NCBI RefSeq assembly: GCF_003049505.1
Contig: NZ_PYWN01000096.1
Span: 1 to 32,931 of the forward strand
Length of the DNA stretch: 32,931 nucleotides
Source of the DNA: Metasolibacillus meyeri
GTDB taxonomy: Bacteria; Bacillota; Bacilli; Bacillales_A; Planococcaceae
Reading direction: 5' to 3'
Shown: one piece after another, positions 8,368-15,716 of the stretch
Numbering within the stretch: the first letter of the stretch is position 1
Layout of the letters: every line of letters begins with the position of its first letter
Translations under genes and position numbers: made by a program
Notes under the pieces: model-generated
Told to the model about the DNA's origin: nothing
The model's input: the letters and a program-made list of their open reading frames with translations, nothing else
Database searches by the model: none

Positions 8368-8448
8368 GTCGTATTATTCTCCTGTTACACACATTGTGAT
8401 ACTTTTTAATAAATAAAATGTGAACAATTTGTGAAGGGGGAATAGGTG

Positions 8449-9771
8449 ATGAGTTTAAGTATTCTTGGATTTATTACAATCATTGTTATTGTTGCGTTAT
8501 TAATAAGCGGACGGGTATCACCGCTTGTCGCAATGGTTATACCACCTGTTATTGCTGCATTTATTGCAGGGTTTAGCGCAGGTGATTTAGGAGAATTCTT
8601 TACATCAGGATTAAACTCTGTAATGAGTGTAGCCGTAATGTTTATTTTTGCGATTATTTTCTTTGGTATTATGCAAGATTCGGGGTTATTTGAGCCACTT
8701 ATCAATAAAATGATTGCGCTTACAAGAGGTAACGTGATTACAGTAGCTGTTGTAACAGTATTAATTGCGGTTGTTGCACAGCTAGATGGTTCGGGAGCAT
8801 CGACATTTTTAATTACAATTCCAGCGCTTTTACCACTTTATTTACGATTACGTATGAATCCTTATTTATTATTATTGCTTGTAGCTGGTGGGGCAGCCAT
8901 TGTCAATATGATTCCGTGGGGCGGTCCATTAGGTCGAGTTGCCTCTGTATTAGAAACAGATGTAACAGAGCTATGGTATCCATTAATTAAAATTCAAGTA
9001 GTAGGCGTTATTTTAATGCTAGCTTTAGCTGTCTTTATGGGGATTTTGGAAAAGAGACGTATATTAAAGACATATGGCACGCTGACATTTACAGACGAAG
9101 ATGTTCCAATGGCACAAGGGATTATATCAACAGAAGTAGATAAAAGCTTACAACGTCCTAAATTAATTTGGGTGAATGCGATTATCGCTCTTGCAGTTAT
9201 TACGATATTAGTGTCAGGTGTTCTACCAGCAGGCTTAGCATTTTTAATTGGGGTAGCCATTGCTTTACCTGTTAACTATCGCACGCCAAAAGAGCAGATG
9301 GCACGTGTACAAGCACATGCACCAAGCGCTTTAACAATGGCGTCAATTATTATTTCAGCAGGTTTATTTTTAGGTGTTTTAAATGGCACAGGTATGTTAA
9401 CTGCGATTGCTAACGATGCAGTTAAAGTGTTACCAACAGCATTATCTAGCTATTTACACATTATTATCGGTGTATTAGGTGTACCATTTGACTTATTATT
9501 AAGTACAGATGCTTATTATTTTGCACTATTCCCTGTTGTTGAGCAAATCGGTTTATCGTTCGGCATCGATTCATTCTCGACAGCCTATGCAATGATTATT
9601 GGGAATATTGTAGGGACATTTGTATCACCTCTTGCACCAGCAGTTTGGTTAGCATTAGGTCTATCCGGCTTAGAAATGGGCAAGCACTTAAAGTTCTCAT
9701 TTTTCTGGATGTGGGGATTAAGTATTGTTCTATTAATTGTCGCTGTATTATTTGGTGTTATTGTAGTTTAA
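8449..9771 (+). CDS. CitMHS-family citrate (metal-citrate):proton symporter
   Basis: This is a polytopic membrane carrier of the CitMHS family, whose members take up citrate complexed to Mg2+ or Ca2+ with protons. The protein has about 11-12 hydrophobic segments over 440 residues, the usual length. The family's AQLDGSGASTFLITIPALLP region is near residue 110, and a matching second-half repeat lies around 330-400. A GTG (8446) directly precedes the ATG. I prefer the ATG at 8449, since AAGGGGG is 8 bases away. It follows the kinase/regulator pair, the same association as citST-citM in Bacillus subtilis, and a strong terminator ends the unit. Whether it prefers Mg-, Ca- or Fe-citrate cannot be read from sequence. 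Confidence 0.93.
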   Translation: MSLSILGFITIIVIVALLISGRVSPLVAMVIPPVIAAFIAGFSAGDLGEFFTSGLNSVMSVAVMFIFAIIFFGIMQDSGLFEPLINKMIALTRGNVITVAVVTVLIAVVAQLDGSGASTFLITIPALLPLYLRLRMNPYLLLLLVAGGAAIVNMIPWGGPLGRVASVLETDVTELWYPLIKIQVVGVILMLALAVFMGILEKRRILKTYGTLTFTDEDVPMAQGIISTEVDKSLQRPKLIWVNAIIALAVITILVSGVLPAGLAFLIGVAIALPVNYRTPKEQMARVQAHAPSALTMASIIISAGLFLGVLNGTGMLTAIANDAVKVLPTALSSYLHIIIGVLGVPFDLLLSTDAYYFALFPVVEQIGLSFGIDSFSTAYAMIIGNIVGTFVSPLAPAVWLALGLSGLEMGKHLKFSFFWMWGLSIVLLIVAVLFGVIVV

Positions 9772-9774
9772 AGC

Positions 9775-9806
9775 AAAAAATCCGAGGCAAGCGCCTCGGA
9801 TTTTTT
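9775..9806. terminator. Bidirectional terminator between CitMHS and ddh
   Basis: A 14-base arm (9775-9788) is fully complementary to 9793-9806 around a 4-base loop, with six A and six T at the two ends, so it works on both strands. The last T residues overlap the ddh stop codon (9805-9807). Confidence 0.93.
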
Positions 9807-10785
9807 ATAGTAATTCTTTACGTAATTCAGCTGCTGATTTTGGTGATAATAGACCGAATGGGATATCGAAAGCCGTTTTCGCTCCTTTATCGCCTGCTTG
9901 ATGTAAGCGGTAGGCTGCACGCGCATAGGCAACAAGAACGCTTGATGTAAAGTTCGGATTGCTTTCAAGTTTTAAAGAGAATTCTAAAATTTGCTTTTCC
10001 TTCGCACCGCTTTCCCCACTGCGAATAACAAATCCGCCATGTGGCATACCTGTATGATTCGCTTTAAATTCTTCTTCTGTAATAAAATGTACTGTTGTAT
10101 TGTATTCATCGAAATAATTGGGCATTGTTACAATTTCTTGCTCAATTTTTGCTATATTTGCACCATCTTCTATTACAACCCAGCATTCACGTGCATGTTT
10201 TTCACGTGTTGATAGCTCTGGATTTTCTCCGTTCCGTACACGTTCGACAGCTTCTTTAATAGGCAATGTATACTGAGCAGCATACTTTACACCTTCAATG
10301 CGACGTACTGCATCTGAATGCCCTTGACTTAAGCCGTCTCCCCAAAAAGTGTATGTAGAACCTACTGGTAAAATTGCTTCCCCAATTAAACGGTTTAATG
10401 AGAATAGACCTGGGTCCCAGCCACTAGAAATAATCGCTACTTTTTCAGATTTTTGTGCAATAGTATCTACCGCTTCAAAATGCTGCGGGATTTTTGCATG
10501 TGTATCGAAGCTATCGATTACATTAAACCATTGTGAAAAATGAGGGCTTTGCTCTGGTAAATCTGTCGCAGAACCACCACATAAAATCATTACATCGATT
10601 GCATCTTTAAATTTCTCTGCCTCATCTATTAAATATACTTTCGCATCGCTAGCAATTTCCACGGTTGTGGGATTACGACGTGTAAAAACTGCCACTAGCT
10701 CCATATCCGGATTTTGAGAGATTGCGTGTTCTACACCACGACCTAAATTTCCGTAACCTACGATACCAACTCGAATATTCGTCAT
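9805..10785 (-). CDS. ddh: meso-Diaminopimelate D-dehydrogenase
   Basis: This NADPH-dependent enzyme interconverts meso-2,6-diaminopimelate and L-2-amino-6-oxopimelate (tetrahydrodipicolinate). It is a one-step bypass in lysine and cell-wall precursor synthesis. The 326 residues equal the family's normal length. A Rossmann fold begins with GIVGYGNLGRG, VAVFTRRNP follows for the NADP phosphate, and ISSGWDPGLFSLNR and FWGDGLSQGHSDAVRRI are hallmark active-site stretches. GGAGG is 7 bases before the ATG. It is monocistronic with its own promoter and a palindrome in the leader. The enzyme has a scattered distribution among Bacillales, and Lysinibacillus is among the classic sources, which supports the taxonomic guess. 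Confidence 0.95.
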   Translation of the reverse strand: MTNIRVGIVGYGNLGRGVEHAISQNPDMELVAVFTRRNPTTVEIASDAKVYLIDEAEKFKDAIDVMILCGGSATDLPEQSPHFSQWFNVIDSFDTHAKIPQHFEAVDTIAQKSEKVAIISSGWDPGLFSLNRLIGEAILPVGSTYTFWGDGLSQGHSDAVRRIEGVKYAAQYTLPIKEAVERVRNGENPELSTREKHARECWVVIEDGANIAKIEQEIVTMPNYFDEYNTTVHFITEEEFKANHTGMPHGGFVIRSGESGAKEKQILEFSLKLESNPNFTSSVLVAYARAAYRLHQAGDKGAKTAFDIPFGLLSPKSAAELRKELL

Positions 10786-10818
10786 CTGATTACCTCCAGT
10801 GCTTTGATTAAAAATGGA

Positions 10819-10835
10819 GTAAATGGCTCATTTAC
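10819..10835. promoter_or_regulatory. 17-bp palindrome in the ddh leader
   Basis: GTAAATG (10819-10825) and CATTTAC (10829-10835) are exactly complementary around GCT. The site starts about 7 bases after the predicted ddh transcription start, a typical repressor position. An RNA hairpin is the alternative. Confidence 0.4.
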
Positions 10836-10848
10836 ATTTACTTCATTC

Positions 10849-10877
10849 ATCATACTTTTTGTTTAAAACATTCACAA
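10849..10877 (-). promoter_or_regulatory. Likely sigma-A promoter of ddh
   Basis: On the minus strand TTGTGA (10877-10872) and TATGAT (10854-10849) are spaced by 17 bases, giving a start near 10842 and a leader of about 57 bases. Confidence 0.5.
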
Positions 10878-10976
10878 TAGTTCGATTATATATTTTTTGT
10901 GACAATTAATTTGCTTACATGTTGTACACTGATAACGATTTAGGTAAACTTAGCTTTTTAGAGAGGAGGATGCTGA

Positions 10977-11624
10977 ATGGAACAGTTACTACAAATGGTT
11001 GTGGGGTGGGCGGATGCTCAAACTGAAAGAACAATTATTGCTATATCAGGGCATGGGGCTGCTGGAAAAACGACTTTTGCGCAAGAATTAATCACATTAT
11101 TCGAGCCTCATACAGTCAACTATATCAATACAGACCCATATATCGTTGCTTCGGATATGCGTAAAAAAACAATGATTGATTATACATATCAAAATGAATC
11201 TCATCATTATAAAATGACTGCCTGTCATCCTGCGGCACATCATTTACCTTCGTTAGAAAGGGATGTGCGTATGGTTCGTGAAGGGCTAGATTTTTATACG
11301 ATTGATACGCATTATGCACCGCGTACATTGATTTCATCGAACAATAAGCTGACAATTATAGAGGGCATGAGTGTTGCTTTTATTGAGCCAGCACTCTTTG
11401 ATTTAAAACTATATTTTTATACAGATGATGATACGGAATTTGTTAGACGAGCAGGGCGAGATATTGTGGAAAGAGGGATGGAGCTACAATATTTGCAGCA
11501 TTCTCATAATGAAAGAAGAATCCAATATAAAGTATTTATGCATCCATATAGCCGAGGTTTTGATATTGTTGTGAAGACGTCACAAGAGAAGATTTTTATT
11601 GAAAAAGGTAGAGATTTACAGTGA
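10977..11624 (+). CDS. P-loop kinase, uridine-kinase-like
   Basis: This is a small soluble nucleoside-triphosphate-dependent kinase of the uridine kinase/phosphoribulokinase superfamily. It has Walker A ISGHGAAGKTT at residues 23-33, a Walker-B-like segment around INTDPYI, and an Arg-rich lid RRAGRDIVERG near 155. The C-terminal HPYSRGFDIVV stretch is common in this branch. At 215 residues it fits the uridine-kinase-like proteins of Bacillales that lack a proven substrate. GAGAGGAGGA lies 6 bases before the ATG. It stands alone between ddh (divergent) and the convergent P1 peptidase gene. The substrate (uridine, pantothenate or other) is not decidable from sequence. Confidence 0.75.
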   Translation: MEQLLQMVVGWADAQTERTIIAISGHGAAGKTTFAQELITLFEPHTVNYINTDPYIVASDMRKKTMIDYTYQNESHHYKMTACHPAAHHLPSLERDVRMVREGLDFYTIDTHYAPRTLISSNNKLTIIEGMSVAFIEPALFDLKLYFYTDDDTEFVRRAGRDIVERGMELQYLQHSHNERRIQYKVFMHPYSRGFDIVVKTSQEKIFIEKGRDLQ

Positions 11625-11687
11625 TGATTCGCTCAATTCACAGGCAAATTCGCCCGCAAAACGGATGAATTCGCCCGAGTGATGTTT
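11625..11687. repeat. Three imperfect tandem 21-bp units with core ATTCGCCCG
   Basis: The cores ATTCGCTCA (11627), ATTCGCCCG (11648) and ATTCGCCCG (11669) recur every 21 bases, two helical turns. The bases between the cores are not conserved. The array fills the gap between the convergent kinase and peptidase genes. The same core with the same period but opposite orientation recurs at 32843-32884. Confidence 0.55.
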
Positions 11688-11731
11688 CATCTGTAAACAA
11701 AACAAACGCTTCCCTAACAGTGCTTAATGAT

Positions 11732-12787
11732 TTAATCAAATTGATAAGCATGTACGATATGCCCGTTGCGTCCTGTTGTTGTTTCTGCTTGCGCTAAAGA
11801 ATTTAAAATTGCTTCCTCTGTTGCCTCTGCGGCGGCGGCGAATAATTTATTCATTATTGGGTGATCCTCGCGTAGCTGTAGGCGTGTTTCAAATAATTCT
11901 TCTGTTTTGTGTGGAATTTTTCGAGCTGTTGTAAAGCCGATCACGATATCGCCACTGCCATGTGAAAAATGACTGCCTGTGCGTCCCAGTCCGATACCAC
12001 AGCGCTTGATTACTCGCTGTAGCTGTCTGCTGCTAAGAGGTGCATCTGTTGCTAAAACGATAATAATGGAGCCGTCTGTTGGTGCTACCGTATCTTGGTG
12101 TTGCTTTTTTCTTGCTGTATACTGTTCAGCTAAAAAATCATCTTTGCTACCGAAATTGCTTAGCACAAGGCAGCCGACGGTGAAGTTGATATTGTCGTCT
12201 ACTGTAACGGTGCGTGAGGATGAACCAATACCACCTTTATAGCCGAAGCAAACCATGCCTTTTCCAGCACCGATAGCTCCTTCAGTTACCACATCGCTTG
12301 TTGCATTGTGAATCGCTTCAATGGCATGTGCAGGTGTAACGGCACAATGACGAATCGAATTTAAATTGCTATCATTGCATTCACCGACTACGATGTTGAT
12401 TGTTCCTGTTGTTTGACCAATCGTTTCATTTGTATCGAGCATATATTGCAATGCTCCTTGTGCAACAGCAGGAACACTAAATGTATTCGTTAGCATAATA
12501 GGCGATTCTAGTACACCGAGTTCATTCACTTGCACAAGTCCTGTTGTTTTGCCAAAGCCATTTAATACATAACTTGCTGCGGTTACCTTTTGTTGAAATA
12601 AATTGTGTGCATGGGGAAGGACAGCTGTCACCCCTGTACAAGCATAATCCCCTAGTTCATTTAAAGGGTAGTCTAACGTTACATGACCTACTTGGACACC
12701 TTCTACATCTGTAATACAGTTTTTTGCTCCTGTTGGTAGTTTTCCTATAATAATGCCGCGCTCTCGTAGTTTTTTGCCCAAATTCAT
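11732..12787 (-). CDS. P1 family (DmpA/BapA-type) self-processing aminopeptidase
   Basis: This is an Ntn-type hydrolase related to DmpA D-aminopeptidase and beta-peptidyl aminopeptidases. The precursor cuts itself before a Ser that becomes the N-terminal nucleophile. Here the site is Gly239-Ser240 in TDGSIIIVLATDAPL, at the same relative position as in DmpA. Other family marks are ITDVEGVQVGHVTL near the start, VVGECNDSNLNSIR, and GMVCFGYKGGIGSSSR. The length is 351 residues. The ATG at 12787 has GGGGG only one base upstream, which is too close. The TTG two codons later (12781) has ideal spacing and may be the real start. It is followed 5 bases upstream on the same strand by the broken CPBP gene, so the two were probably one operon. 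The natural substrate is unknown. Confidence 0.88.
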   Translation of the reverse strand: MNLGKKLRERGIIIGKLPTGAKNCITDVEGVQVGHVTLDYPLNELGDYACTGVTAVLPHAHNLFQQKVTAASYVLNGFGKTTGLVQVNELGVLESPIMLTNTFSVPAVAQGALQYMLDTNETIGQTTGTINIVVGECNDSNLNSIRHCAVTPAHAIEAIHNATSDVVTEGAIGAGKGMVCFGYKGGIGSSSRTVTVDDNINFTVGCLVLSNFGSKDDFLAEQYTARKKQHQDTVAPTDGSIIIVLATDAPLSSRQLQRVIKRCGIGLGRTGSHFSHGSGDIVIGFTTARKIPHKTEELFETRLQLREDHPIMNKLFAAAAEATEEAILNSLAQAETTTGRNGHIVHAYQFD

Positions 12788-12792
12788 ACCCC

Positions 12793-13461
12793 CTATACTG
12801 TTTTGGTTCTAGGCATTAGAGCAAATCTCACATCCATCATAAAGTGGAGTATTATTGGCAACAGCAGTGAGCCAGTGCCTATAAATAAGATAAAAAATAT
12901 GACACCTAAAAAACTTGTAGCGACTATACCTGAAATGCCTTGATACAGGTGAGCCATACCAAATAGAATCGATACAAGTAAGCCAATTGTCCACAATGGT
13001 AATTCTACAGGTAATTCGAATAAAAAATAAGTCAGGGCTCCACGGAAAATAAGCTCTTCACATATTCCTGCGGTTATAGCTACGAAAACGAACCATATTC
13101 TTTCATGTCTTGTATGCGGCATAAAAAAATCAATATTTCCTATTGTTACGGGTGCCTTACCTTTTTTCTGTAGAAAGAACGGCATAATAAGAGAGAAGCA
13201 AATACCGGCTATTATGCCAATTAGAAGCCCATTTACAATGCTAGAATTCTATGATTGAGCTGATGTAACCCAATCTTTCCACTCAAAGCCTTGCCAGCCC
13301 CATATTATTCCCAACATTAATACAATCAGCCATGGTCGAGCAATCGTGTCTTTATATAATTTTACCTTAGAAATTTTGCTCAAATCTTGTTTCATAAAAA
13401 GTCTATCGCTAATCACATAATAGAAAAATGTAGCGATTAATAGTATTCCTAGCCAAATCAT
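12793..13461 (-). pseudogene. CPBP (Abi/CAAX-type) intramembrane protease gene with one in-frame amber codon
   Basis: One frame runs from the ATG at 13461, which has AAGGAG upstream, to 12793, and is broken only by TAG at codon 71 (13251-13249). Reading through gives a 222-codon frame. The first 70 residues hold two membrane segments. The part after the stop continues as a hydrophobic segment and then carries all three CPBP glutamate-protease motifs: EELIFRG (Glu135-Glu136, Arg140), FGMAH (His173) and HFMMD (His208). Family members process or degrade membrane peptides and are often linked to bacteriocin immunity. The in-frame ATG at 13185 could restart a 130-residue piece, but it has no clear ribosome site. 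It is most simply a recent pseudogene; a read error or amber readthrough are the alternatives. Confidence 0.8.
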
Positions 13462-13462
13462 G

Positions 13463-13492
13463 TGTTCACTCTCCTTGTAGCTTTAGTATAAT
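13463..13492 (+). promoter_or_regulatory. Possible promoter of the first XRE-TPR regulator
   Basis: A perfect TATAAT (13487-13492) stands 18 bases after a weak TGTTCA (13463-13468). Transcription would start near 13499, making the ATG at 13500 leaderless and supporting the GTG at 13551 as the start. Confidence 0.35.
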
Positions 13493-13550
13493 AATAAACA
13501 TGCAAGATGGAACAAAATATACGAATTGGAATATTGTAAGGGGGGTTACC

Positions 13551-14411
13551 GTGAATTTTGGCTATACATTACAAAAAATACGAAAAAACCGCTGTATGAC
13601 ACAAGCGGAGTTAACACAAGGAATTATGAAGCAAGCAACTTATTCAAGAATTGAAAGTGGTCAATTACAAGTCAGTGCTGAAACGCTTTTTTTACTTGTT
13701 GAAAGATTAAATATTTCAATGAATGAATTTATTTACATTCATCACAATTACAGCTCTAGCCCACGTCAAAAATTAATCAATGCTTTTGCGAAAATGGAGA
13801 TTGTGCTGCCAGAAGAGGTGAAGGAACAATTACAGTCAGTACAAGCCTATTTAAATGAGCAAAATGATCGGGATTTACTAATGATTTTGTATGCGTATCA
13901 GTCGTTACTTGTTTTCGGTGAACAAAATGATTTACAGCAGGTGCGTGCAATTGCCTCAAATGTGTGGCAGTATATGCAAATGTTGGACCATTGGTATATG
14001 AATGACCTTGATCTATTAAATGCTATTATTTTGTTTTTCCCTTTAGAGACGGCGATTGAAGTGACTAAAATAGCGATTAAAAGGCTAGACGCGTATGATG
14101 ATTTTGACAAGGATTTAACTTATTTAAAGTTGTATTTTTATCTTAATTTAACCTCATTATTTATAGAGGCTGCTCAATTTGAAGAATGCTTACAATTATT
14201 AAATACGGTTCAGCAAACGTTTAAACGAACACTAACTTATCAAACATTAGGTTTTATTTATGTACGAAAGGCTATTTGTAAATTTCGACTCCAGCAATGC
14301 TACAAAGACGAAATAGCAAATGTAAAAACATTGATGCATTTATTTGATGATCCAGAAGTCCTGTCATTGCTATTGGAGGAAGTAAAAATGAATATAACCG
14401 ATTTAAATTAA
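13551..14411 (+). CDS. XRE-family regulator with TPR-like C-terminal domain (Rgg/PlcR-type architecture)
   Basis: This is a DNA-binding protein with a helix-turn-helix at about residues 5-60 (GYTLQKIRKNRCMTQAEL, YSRIESG, LFLLVERLNIS). It is followed by about 220 helical residues of the TPR-like kind found in Rgg, PlcR and MutR regulators, which bind short signalling peptides. I chose GTG at 13551 because AAGGGGGG lies 8 bases upstream and the HTH then begins in its usual place. The ATG at 13500 would add 17 atypical residues and coincides with the predicted transcription start. It is divergent from the broken CPBP protease gene. CPBP proteases and peptide-sensing regulators often occur together, so a lost local pathway is possible. 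No peptide precursor gene was recognised next to it. Confidence 0.82.
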   Translation: MNFGYTLQKIRKNRCMTQAELTQGIMKQATYSRIESGQLQVSAETLFLLVERLNISMNEFIYIHHNYSSSPRQKLINAFAKMEIVLPEEVKEQLQSVQAYLNEQNDRDLLMILYAYQSLLVFGEQNDLQQVRAIASNVWQYMQMLDHWYMNDLDLLNAIILFFPLETAIEVTKIAIKRLDAYDDFDKDLTYLKLYFYLNLTSLFIEAAQFEECLQLLNTVQQTFKRTLTYQTLGFIYVRKAICKFRLQQCYKDEIANVKTLMHLFDDPEVLSLLLEEVKMNITDLN

Positions 14412-14429
14412 ATTTCTAATAATTATTCT

Positions 14430-14458
14430 TTGGTTATCAACGCTATGAACGGTATAAT
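14430..14458 (+). promoter_or_regulatory. Likely sigma-A promoter for the AI-2E-type permease transcript
   Basis: TTGGTT (14430-14435) and TATAAT (14453-14458) are spaced by exactly 17 bases. The start near 14465 leaves a leader of about 170 bases that contains the 47-codon ORF at 14492. Confidence 0.55.
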
Positions 14459-14491
14459 AATTAATAGAGAAGTGGAATATATTTTTGAAAT

Positions 14492-14635
14492 ATGAGTACG
14501 CTTAGTAGTACTAAAATCATAAGTGCGAAAGCTTTCGAGGAAATACGGGAGCTAAAAAAACTTGAAAACAAAAGGAGGTCGCTGCTACTAGACAGACCAG
14601 TTATATTGAGATATAAGGTCTTGTCCATATTTTGA
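14492..14635 (+). CDS. Possible 47-residue leader ORF coupled to the permease gene
   Basis: An ATG at 14492 opens 47 codons encoding a basic, helical-looking peptide (AFEEIRELKKLENKRR in the middle, VILRYKVLSIF at the end). Its TGA overlaps the TTG start of the next gene as TTGA, the classic stop-start coupling arrangement. It lies wholly inside the leader predicted from the promoter at 14430. Against it, there is no good ribosome site before the ATG. A perfect AAGGAGG occurs inside it near 14573 with no ATG, GTG or TTG at the right distance. I do not recognise a family, and it may be chance. Confidence 0.3.
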   Translation: MSTLSSTKIISAKAFEEIRELKKLENKRRSLLLDRPVILRYKVLSIF

Positions 14636-15669
14636 GTAGTAGAATGCTCGTGTGGGATTTCTTTAAAAGTCATGGCTTTAAGCGATTTATGATTTTAATC
14701 GGTATTGGGGTTGCATTGTATTTAATGCGCAGTATGCTTGATCTTATACTGTTTACATTTATCATTACATATCTAATGAATCGCTTAAGCACAAAGCTAA
14801 CAAGTACAATTCGAAAATATGTGCCTATCAAAGAGGCAGTCATCACAATTATCATTTACTTGTTGTTTGTTGCTGGGGTTGTTGGGACTGTATACAAATA
14901 TTTGCCAATGGTATCACAGCAGATTACGCAGCTCTTTAATTTAATGATGAATATCAATATTAATCCGAATGAGAATGAAATTACTAAATATTTAGCACCA
15001 ACATTTGAAAAAATTGAGCTGGATCATTATTTAGAGCAAGGTGTTAATTTTATTGTAGAAAATATTGCGAATATTGGGAAGTTGCTTTTGCAAATTTTAA
15101 TTGCAGCGATTTTAAGCTTATTTATTATGCTAGATAAACATCGAATTATGGAATTTACGATGAAGTTTAAAAAGAGTAAAATTGCCCCTTTATATGATGA
15201 GCTACAATATTTCTCTAAAGTGTTCATCCGTTCTTTCGGTAAAGTAATTGAGGCACAATTTATTATCGCCTCAGTGAACTGTGTATTATCTGTTATTGTG
15301 TTGTATTTTATGGGCTTCCCACATTTAATTGCATTAGGTGTTATGATTTTCGTGCTTGGATTAATTCCAGTAGCAGGTGTAATTATTTCCCTTATCCCAC
15401 TATCAATCATTGCATATAGCATTGGTGGCTTCATGTACATTATTTACATTTTAGTCATTGTGACAGTATTGCATGCGATTGAGGCATATTTCTTAAATCC
15501 AAAGCTAATGTCAGCCAAAACAGATTTACCGATTTTCTATACATTTATGGTCATTTTATTCTCTGAGCATTTTTTAGGTGTATGGGGATTAATTATCGGT
15601 ATCCCATTATTTATGTTCTTGCTAGACGTGCTCGATGTTACTTCATCAAAGCAGAAAAAATTAGAATAA
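14632..15669 (+). CDS. AI-2E family transporter (PerM/YdbI-type permease)
   Basis: This is a polytopic membrane protein of the AI-2E transporter family. It has two N-terminal membrane segments (about residues 20-75), a third around 80-95, a long extracytoplasmic or amphipathic stretch, and a cluster of C-terminal segments. The family's signature ends are present: GLIPVAGVIISLIPLSIIA and then HAIEAYFLNPKLMS, with VWGLIIGIPLFMFLLDVL. The length of 345 is typical. Two starts are possible: TTG at 14632, which overlaps the upstream ORF stop and has AAGGT about 11 bases before it, or ATG at 14644 without a clear ribosome site. Members export varied substrates or act as Na+/H+ antiporters, so AI-2 transport should not be assumed. 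Confidence 0.85.
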   Translation: MSSRMLVWDFFKSHGFKRFMILIGIGVALYLMRSMLDLILFTFIITYLMNRLSTKLTSTIRKYVPIKEAVITIIIYLLFVAGVVGTVYKYLPMVSQQITQLFNLMMNININPNENEITKYLAPTFEKIELDHYLEQGVNFIVENIANIGKLLLQILIAAILSLFIMLDKHRIMEFTMKFKKSKIAPLYDELQYFSKVFIRSFGKVIEAQFIIASVNCVLSVIVLYFMGFPHLIALGVMIFVLGLIPVAGVIISLIPLSIIAYSIGGFMYIIYILVIVTVLHAIEAYFLNPKLMSAKTDLPIFYTFMVILFSEHFLGVWGLIIGIPLFMFLLDVLDVTSSKQKKLE

Positions 15670-15676
15670 ATAAAAG

Positions 15677-15710
15677 TGAGGCTGTTGGGAGCATAATCCC
15701 AACAGCCTCA
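15677..15710. terminator. Bidirectional terminator between permease and XRE regulator
   Basis: A 14-base arm (15677-15690) is exactly complementary to 15697-15710 with a 6-base loop. The plus side continues ACTTGTTTATTG and the minus side CTTTTATTTATT, so both convergent transcripts can end here. Its core resembles the hairpin at 24178-24202. Confidence 0.8.
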
Positions 15711-15716
15711 ACTTGT

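Noticed and set aside
12809-12994. 61-codon minus-strand frame within the CPBP region
   Set aside because: It is out of frame with the CPBP motifs and has no ribosome site, so it is a shadow of the protease gene.
14526-14537. Perfect 12-bp palindrome CGAAAGCTTTCG as a possible CcpA (cre) site
   Set aside because: The centre is AGCT rather than the CG needed in cre sites, and the flanking bases do not fit. It is also inside the candidate leader ORF.
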